DNA of 63,533 nt from contig QCIK01000004.1 in the NCBI GenBank assembly GCA_003216715.1, positions 1-63,533 of the forward strand, given 5' to 3'. Shown here one piece after another: positions 59,008-63,533 of this stretch (position 1 is its first letter; each line of letters starts with the position of its first letter). The notes under the pieces were generated by a model that was given only the letters and a program-made list of their open reading frames with translations, had not been told where the DNA came from and made no database searches. The position numbers were made by a program, and so were the translations under genes. The DNA is from Prochlorococcus sp. AG-402-L09 (lineage in GTDB: Bacteria > Cyanobacteriota > Cyanobacteriia > PCC-6307 > Cyanobiaceae).

Positions 59008-60558
59008 GTGGTACAAAAAATCTTTCAAACTAATGCTGAATTAAAAGATTGGCTTAGTGAACAAAATTCAGCAATAATTTTCATCCCTACGATGGGAGGA
59101 CTTCACCCTGGCCATCAATATTTAATTGAGAAAGCAAAAGCCAATAACACACAAAAAAAACAAATTATTCTTGTAAGCATTTTTGTAAATCCATTGCAAT
59201 TCGGAAAGGATGAAGACTTCAAAAAATATCCTAGAAATATAAGCAAAGATGCTGAATTAGCGTTTAAAGCAGGCGCAGATGCAATTTGGGCACCAGATTA
59301 TTTTGAGGTTTTCCCTGGGGGAGAAAATTCACATTTTAAAATTCAAGTTCCTCAAATATTGCACAATCAATTATGTGGTGCAGAGAGAGCAGGGCATTTT
59401 GATGGGGTTGCAACAGTTATTATTCGTCTCATCAAAATAATCAAACCAGAGAAACTAATCCTAGGAGAAAAAGATTGGCAACAATTGATTATTATTAGAA
59501 AGCTATTTCAAGAACTATACATACCCATAAAAATTGAATCTTATTCCACGCAAAGAGATCAAAGTGGATTTGCTTATAGTTCAAGAAATTCTTATTTGAG
59601 TAGTTCGGAAAAGATAAATGCTCAATCATTACCTAATGCACTTAAAGAAGCAAAAACAGAATTTGATAAAGATAAAGTAATAAATCTCACAAAAATAGCT
59701 TCTAGACTTAAAGAAAATAATTTAAAAATTGAATATCTAAAAATCGTAGATCCATTTTCATTAAAAGAAACCTCAAATATAAATGGACTATGCCTTTTGG
59801 CAGCAGCAGTAAAGTGTGGGTCAACGAGGCTAATTGATCACACTTTTCTTATGCAACGAAAACCAATTATTGCGATTGATGGTCCAGCTGGCGCCGGGAA
59901 AAGCACTGTAACTAAAGCATTTGCCAAAAAACTTGGTTTTATTTATTTAGATACAGGCGCAATGTATCGAGCGGTGACTTGGTTAATCATCAACAATTCG
60001 ATTGATCCAAGTGATCAATCAGAAATCAAAAATATGTTGAAAAATTCAAAATTAGAGTTTAAAAACTCAAGCTTTGTTGAGCAAAAAATATTCATAGATC
60101 ATATTGACGTAACAGAGAAGATACGATCCCCAGAAGTGACTTCAATGGTTTCTGAGATTGCCAAACAACAATTTGTAAGAGAATTACTTACGCGAAAACA
60201 ACAAGTCATTGGAAATGAGGGGGGCCTGGTTGCAGAAGGAAGAGACATCGGCACAGCTGTATTTCCAGATGCAGATGTAAAAATTTTTCTTACTGCCTCT
60301 CCAACAGAAAGAGCAAAAAGAAGAGCTCTTGATTTAAACAAAAGAGGTTATGAATTCTCCAGCATTGAAGATCTTGAAAAAGAAATTAAAGAAAGAGACA
60401 AAAAAGATAGTGAAAGAAAAATCGCTCCGTTAAAAAAAGCTCTAGATGCAATAGAGCTCGTAACAGATGGGATGAATATTGAAGATGTATTAAAAGAAAT
60501 GATTTATATTTTCAGATCAAAGATTCCAGAAGAAGTCTGGCCAACTCCTAATCGATGA
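59008..60558 (+). CDS. panC-cmk: Bifunctional pantoate-beta-alanine ligase/cytidylate kinase
   Basis: 516 residues from a GTG start. The first 280 residues are PanC: FIPTMGGLHPGHQYLIEKAK, LVSIFVNPLQFGKDEDFKKY and YSSRNSYLSSSEK. From about residue 287 comes Cmk: IAIDGPAGAGKSTVTKAFAK, YLDTGAMYRAVTWL and VAEGRDIGTAVFPDADVKIF. The fusion joins pantothenate and pyrimidine nucleotide metabolism and is typical of cyanobacteria. It overlaps the convergent phosphatase gene by 11 bases. Confidence 0.96.
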   Translation: MVQKIFQTNAELKDWLSEQNSAIIFIPTMGGLHPGHQYLIEKAKANNTQKKQIILVSIFVNPLQFGKDEDFKKYPRNISKDAELAFKAGADAIWAPDYFEVFPGGENSHFKIQVPQILHNQLCGAERAGHFDGVATVIIRLIKIIKPEKLILGEKDWQQLIIIRKLFQELYIPIKIESYSTQRDQSGFAYSSRNSYLSSSEKINAQSLPNALKEAKTEFDKDKVINLTKIASRLKENNLKIEYLKIVDPFSLKETSNINGLCLLAAAVKCGSTRLIDHTFLMQRKPIIAIDGPAGAGKSTVTKAFAKKLGFIYLDTGAMYRAVTWLIINNSIDPSDQSEIKNMLKNSKLEFKNSSFVEQKIFIDHIDVTEKIRSPEVTSMVSEIAKQQFVRELLTRKQQVIGNEGGLVAEGRDIGTAVFPDADVKIFLTASPTERAKRRALDLNKRGYEFSSIEDLEKEIKERDKKDSERKIAPLKKALDAIELVTDGMNIEDVLKEMIYIFRSKIPEEVWPTPNR

Positions 60559-61021
60559 GACTGTCTATTAATCCATCCATAGCTTCATCAAGTAAATCTA
60601 TAACCTTATCGAATCCATTTTGACCCCCATAATATGGATCAGGGACTTCATCTAATTGAGAGTTTTTTGAGTAACTTAGAATCAGTTTTATTTTTGAATT
60701 TACAGGATTCTTATGATCTTTAGTTAATGATTGAACAGCGTCAAGATTATCATTATCCATAACCAAGATATGATCAAATTCATATAAATCACTTTCTTCT
60801 ATTTTTCTTGATCTACTAGTCAGTTCTATACCTCTTGATAATGCTGTTTCACGCATGCGTGGATCAGCAAGATTTCCAACATGCCAACCGCCAGTTCCTG
60901 CAGAATCAACCAAAAAAAGATTTTCTAAATCCCTATCTTTAATTTTTTGCTTAAAGACACCTTCGGCTGCCGGAGAACGGCAAATGTTTCCTAAACAAAC
61001 AAAGAGAATTTTTTTTACCAT
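60548..61021 (-). CDS. Low-molecular-weight protein tyrosine phosphatase
   Basis: 157 residues from ATG at 61021; a TTG at 61030 is open too. ILFVCLGNICRSPAAEGVF holds the CX5R catalytic loop, and EVPDPYYGGQNGFDKVIDLL the acid/base Asp. It follows pebB by 18 bases and probably belongs to the bilin operon transcript. Targets unknown. Confidence 0.92.
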   Translation of the reverse strand: MVKKILFVCLGNICRSPAAEGVFKQKIKDRDLENLFLVDSAGTGGWHVGNLADPRMRETALSRGIELTSRSRKIEESDLYEFDHILVMDNDNLDAVQSLTKDHKNPVNSKIKLILSYSKNSQLDEVPDPYYGGQNGFDKVIDLLDEAMDGLIDSLID

Positions 61022-61039
61022 AGGTTTCAAATTTCAACA

Positions 61040-61816
61040 TTATTGTAAGTCAAAAAGAATCTTATTTATATAGCGTTCAGTCCATTCATTACCAAAGAAG
61101 CCACTTAACATTCCTCTTGCAGGATCTTTTTCAGCTCGATATCGCATATATTTTTTCTGACCATTTAGCAACTTTGAAGATCTTTCTGTTGAAATCTTTT
61201 TTGCATTACTCACTAAATCCAAGAATAAATTCAAATACTCATCAAAAGCTGATTTAATTACTTGACAAATTAATTTATCACCTTCTGCTCCTAGGGGAAG
61301 TCTAGACCAAAGAAAACCTGGAGAAAAATATTGTCTAGCTTCCAATGGTATATCTCCTCCTGAAGGAAGTTTAGATTGCCAATTAGCGTGGATAGATTTT
61401 AACTTTCCTAAAACATATTGAGTATGAATCATGTCATCTTTTAATGCAGGTTGAAGATCTAAAGCAATAAGATGTCCATTTGGAAGTGTTACAAAATCAG
61501 CTCCAAAAAAAGGTAAGTCATAATGATTTAAAGGTGAAATTACCAAATTCATGACAGAAGTGATTTCACCAGCTTGCAGGCAAACACATCGAGCCTGGCG
61601 TATTTTTTTCGTCTTTAGACCCCATGTTTCCAAAACAACTTTTTTAGGATTAGAACTGGAACCAAAAAAAGATTCTCTAAAAAGAAAATCATTCTCTATC
61701 GGATAAGGACTAGGTTGAAAAATAGAAAACTTCTTAATAGTTTCATCTAAGAAAGAAGCCCAACGCCAATTACTTATTGAAATAGGATCAAGACTATTAT
61801 TTCTGTTAAGTTGCAT
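61040..61816 (-). CDS. pebB: Phycoerythrobilin:ferredoxin oxidoreductase
   Basis: 258 residues of the ferredoxin-dependent bilin reductase family. PFFGADFVTLPNGHLIALDL, ARQYFSPGFLWSRLPLG and RAEKDPARGMLSGFFGNEWT are family motifs; order after pebA supports PebB, which reduces 15,16-dihydrobiliverdin to phycoerythrobilin. Seven bases after pebA. Confidence 0.93.
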   Translation of the reverse strand: MQLNRNNSLDPISISNWRWASFLDETIKKFSIFQPSPYPIENDFLFRESFFGSSSNPKKVVLETWGLKTKKIRQARCVCLQAGEITSVMNLVISPLNHYDLPFFGADFVTLPNGHLIALDLQPALKDDMIHTQYVLGKLKSIHANWQSKLPSGGDIPLEARQYFSPGFLWSRLPLGAEGDKLICQVIKSAFDEYLNLFLDLVSNAKKISTERSSKLLNGQKKYMRYRAEKDPARGMLSGFFGNEWTERYINKILFDLQ

Positions 61817-61823
61817 TTAAAAA

Positions 61824-62546
61824 CTAAAATGAAGAATTAAATTTTCTAAGACTTAAAGGAAATAAAAACTCTTTCATATATTGCTCTGACCATTCTTTGC
61901 CAAAAAAACCAGAGAATAAACCATGAGCAGGATCTTTTTCAGCACTATATTTATCATAATCTATATGCAATAAGCTGACCTCTTGAGATTTAATATGATT
62001 TTCATTAGCTTTAGATAAACTAAGATTTGCCCAATAACATTTAAGAAAAGAACTAAAAACTTTTGGTAAAATATTTTCCGCTTCAAAATTTCCACCCTTA
62101 CAAAAAAGAGCCCATGGAGAGAAGTACTTACTTGGATCATATATATTACTTTTCATATCAGAATTAAACTCATTAAAACATTGTTTTAGGCTTTTTAAGC
62201 CATCAAAGTATCTATCAAAATATTCTTTATCTTGAATAAGAGGTTGAAAATCAAGAATCGCAACAAGCTTTTCTTTTTTCTCAAACCACAATAGGTCAAT
62301 ACCCATAATTGGCATATCATTTTGATAATGAGGATAAGCAACTGAATTTAATACTTGCAGACGGTCTCCTGCGTCTAATCGCGTCACTCTCCATCGTCTA
62401 AATTCAGGAACGTCCCATAACCAGCTATTCAGCTTATAATTGCCTTTTTTAGAAACGCGCTCACAAAACTCATCAGGAACAATCAACTTCTTACCGCCAT
62501 GTTCAAGAATATTTTTTGTTAACTCACTAAACAGATCTTCAAACAT
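61824..62546 (-). CDS. pebA: 15,16-dihydrobiliverdin:ferredoxin oxidoreductase
   Basis: 240 residues. MPIMGIDLLWFEKKEKLVAI, DPSKYFSPWALFCKGGN and SAEKDPAHGLFSGFFGKEWS are bilin-reductase motifs. It reduces biliverdin IX alpha at C15. Its place after ho1 and before pebB is the usual operon order. GGAGAT precedes the start. Confidence 0.93.
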   Translation of the reverse strand: MFEDLFSELTKNILEHGGKKLIVPDEFCERVSKKGNYKLNSWLWDVPEFRRWRVTRLDAGDRLQVLNSVAYPHYQNDMPIMGIDLLWFEKKEKLVAILDFQPLIQDKEYFDRYFDGLKSLKQCFNEFNSDMKSNIYDPSKYFSPWALFCKGGNFEAENILPKVFSSFLKCYWANLSLSKANENHIKSQEVSLLHIDYDKYSAEKDPAHGLFSGFFGKEWSEQYMKEFLFPLSLRKFNSSF

Positions 62547-62705
62547 ATAAAGTCATCTCCTTAGAGAATTTAATAATTTTCTCTCCATTAAAGTAATTGA
62601 ATCAGTTACAAAGAATAAATACAAACCTTTTATACTATTCTAATAGATATCTTAATAGATACTGAATATAAATAAAGGAATATTCTTGTGAAAATATCAA
62701 TTTCA

Positions 62706-63413
62706 TTACTCGGTACTACCTTTTCGCTTTTTATTTGCAAAAAATCTAAATAAAACTTTTCCTATAGCCGAAATTAAATTTCCTTCCAATTCATTAAAAA
62801 TATCCATATTATATTTAAAAGATCTATTAGCTTCTTCAATAATTGAATCAGCTATCTTTTGATCAATAGGAAGACTATCTAAAGTATTGCGATACTTGAT
62901 TTTAAATTCTTTTTCATCTCTAATTTTCTCAAAGATATAAAAGCTCAATCCTTCATCACCAGGCAGATTCATGGCTTTTTGAGTGATGGTTTTCAACAAC
63001 TGTCCCCCAGACAAGTCACCTATATATCTGCTGTAATGATGCCCAATTAAAAGTTCAGGATTATCTTTAGCAATTTCTCTAATTCTAGCTTCATATTCAA
63101 TAGCTGGCTTAGAGGGCTTTATCAATTCAGACCACTTGCTACCAAAGTAGAACGACAGATCTTGTTCCAACTGTTCCTTACGAAAAAGCTCTTTAAATCC
63201 AATTTGAGAAATTATCGGATGAGAGTTTTCACAAAGTTTTTCTATCTCTTCTTCCATTGCAGAATAAACAAAATATAAATCAGCCAACAAATTTCTATAT
63301 GAGGACTTATCAACTACTCCCTTCAGAAAACAACTTATAAAACCTGTATTTTCAGCCATCGTATGAGACTTTTTAGTCCCTTCACGAAGTTGCCTAGCCA
63401 AGGCTACTGCCAT
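62706..63413 (-). CDS. ho1: Heme oxygenase
   Basis: 235 residues. LREGTKKSHTMAENTGFISC carries the proximal heme His (residue 17), and LIGHHYSRYIGDLSGGQLLK the distal helix. It opens heme to biliverdin, which PebA and PebB then reduce. First gene of the bilin operon. Confidence 0.95.
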   Translation of the reverse strand: MAVALARQLREGTKKSHTMAENTGFISCFLKGVVDKSSYRNLLADLYFVYSAMEEEIEKLCENSHPIISQIGFKELFRKEQLEQDLSFYFGSKWSELIKPSKPAIEYEARIREIAKDNPELLIGHHYSRYIGDLSGGQLLKTITQKAMNLPGDEGLSFYIFEKIRDEKEFKIKYRNTLDSLPIDQKIADSIIEEANRSFKYNMDIFNELEGNLISAIGKVLFRFFANKKRKGSTE

Positions 63414-63492
63414 GAGTTCAAAATCATTTAATCAAAACTTACCACTTAGACATAAGCTCAACATTAGATCTATTAATCGCTGAATAAAAATT

Positions 63493-63533
63493 ATGGAAAA
63501 TTTTGAAAAGCTCATTGCTCCATCAGAAGGCCA
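63493..63533 (+). CDS. icd: Probable isocitrate dehydrogenase, 3' partial
   Basis: The frame opens with MENFEKLIAPSEG and runs off the window. This resembles the N-terminus of cyanobacterial NADP-isocitrate dehydrogenase (xxFEKLxAPxEG), and icd lies beside ho1 in related genomes. Only 13 residues are visible. Confidence 0.55.
   Translation, partial: MENFEKLIAPSEG

Noticed and set aside
1-63533. Search for IS elements, prophage, integrases and CRISPR repeats
   Set aside because: No transposase or integrase motif, terminal inverted repeat pair or spaced direct repeat array was found by eye.

Overview
The window looks like a chromosome segment of a marine picocyanobacterium, most probably Prochlorococcus. 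The evidence is strong AT bias, very tight gene packing, and a gene set that includes psaD, ndhN, ldpA, a cyanobacterial-type gshA, a CAAD protein, a panC-cmk fusion, hemF, and ho1-pebA-pebB next to what looks like the start of icd. Ribosomal gene order and several cyanobacteria-only families agree. Species and clade cannot be fixed from sequence reading alone; a low-light-type strain is a guess. No insertion sequence, prophage or CRISPR array was seen.

Region 1 (1-5.1 kb) is accessory in character. It holds the 3' part of a TPR-sulfotransferase gene with tandem 102-bp repeats, a cluster of very small paralogous genes behind a possible Fe(II)/2OG-type oxygenase, an EamA transporter and an FkbM methyltransferase. 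It ends at tRNA-Ser(GCU), a plausible island border.

Region 2 (5.2-23.5 kb) starts with alr and an HNH gene. A long minus-strand ribosomal block follows: rplC-D-W-B, rpsS, rplV, rpsC, rplP, rpmC, rpsQ, rplN-X-E, rpsH, rplF-R, rpsE, rplO, secY, adk, rpmJ, rpsM, rpsK, rpoA, rplQ, truA, rplM, rpsI, rpmE, prfA. rpsJ, rpsN and rpmD are not in it. rpmE and rpmJ both encode zinc-free (Cys-minus) proteins. The 371-bp leader before rplC contains two hairpins, one of them unusually GC-rich.

Region 3 (23.9-38.9 kb) mixes photosynthetic and cofactor genes: ndhN, ldpA, tRNA-Gln, a HAD protein, recA with a LexA-type box, a degenerate helicase, tyrA, crtD, a fructosamine kinase, a CAAD protein, a JAMM peptidase beside an E1-like MoeB-rhodanese, a double-domain CobO, larE, speD and recF. 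recF seems to need an AUU start.

Region 4 (38.9-63.5 kb) holds tRNA-Arg, ppc, gshA, trpE, psaD, a histidine kinase with a worn ATP-binding domain, a decayed small gene, rodA, mrp, hemF, a cell-wall amidase-like protein, a CCB2/CCB4-type protein, an RNase D-like exonuclease, an LpxB-related protein next to tRNA-Cys, a 59-residue Cys-rich small protein, purM, panC-cmk, and the bilin operon ho1-pebA-pebB with a tyrosine phosphatase behind it. The bilin genes convert heme to biliverdin and then to phycoerythrobilin.

The best candidates for something undescribed are the tandem array of tiny paralogues at 1.5-2.0 kb, the JAMM/E1-like pair with no visible ubiquitin-like partner, and the small Cys-motif protein at 55.8-56.0 kb.
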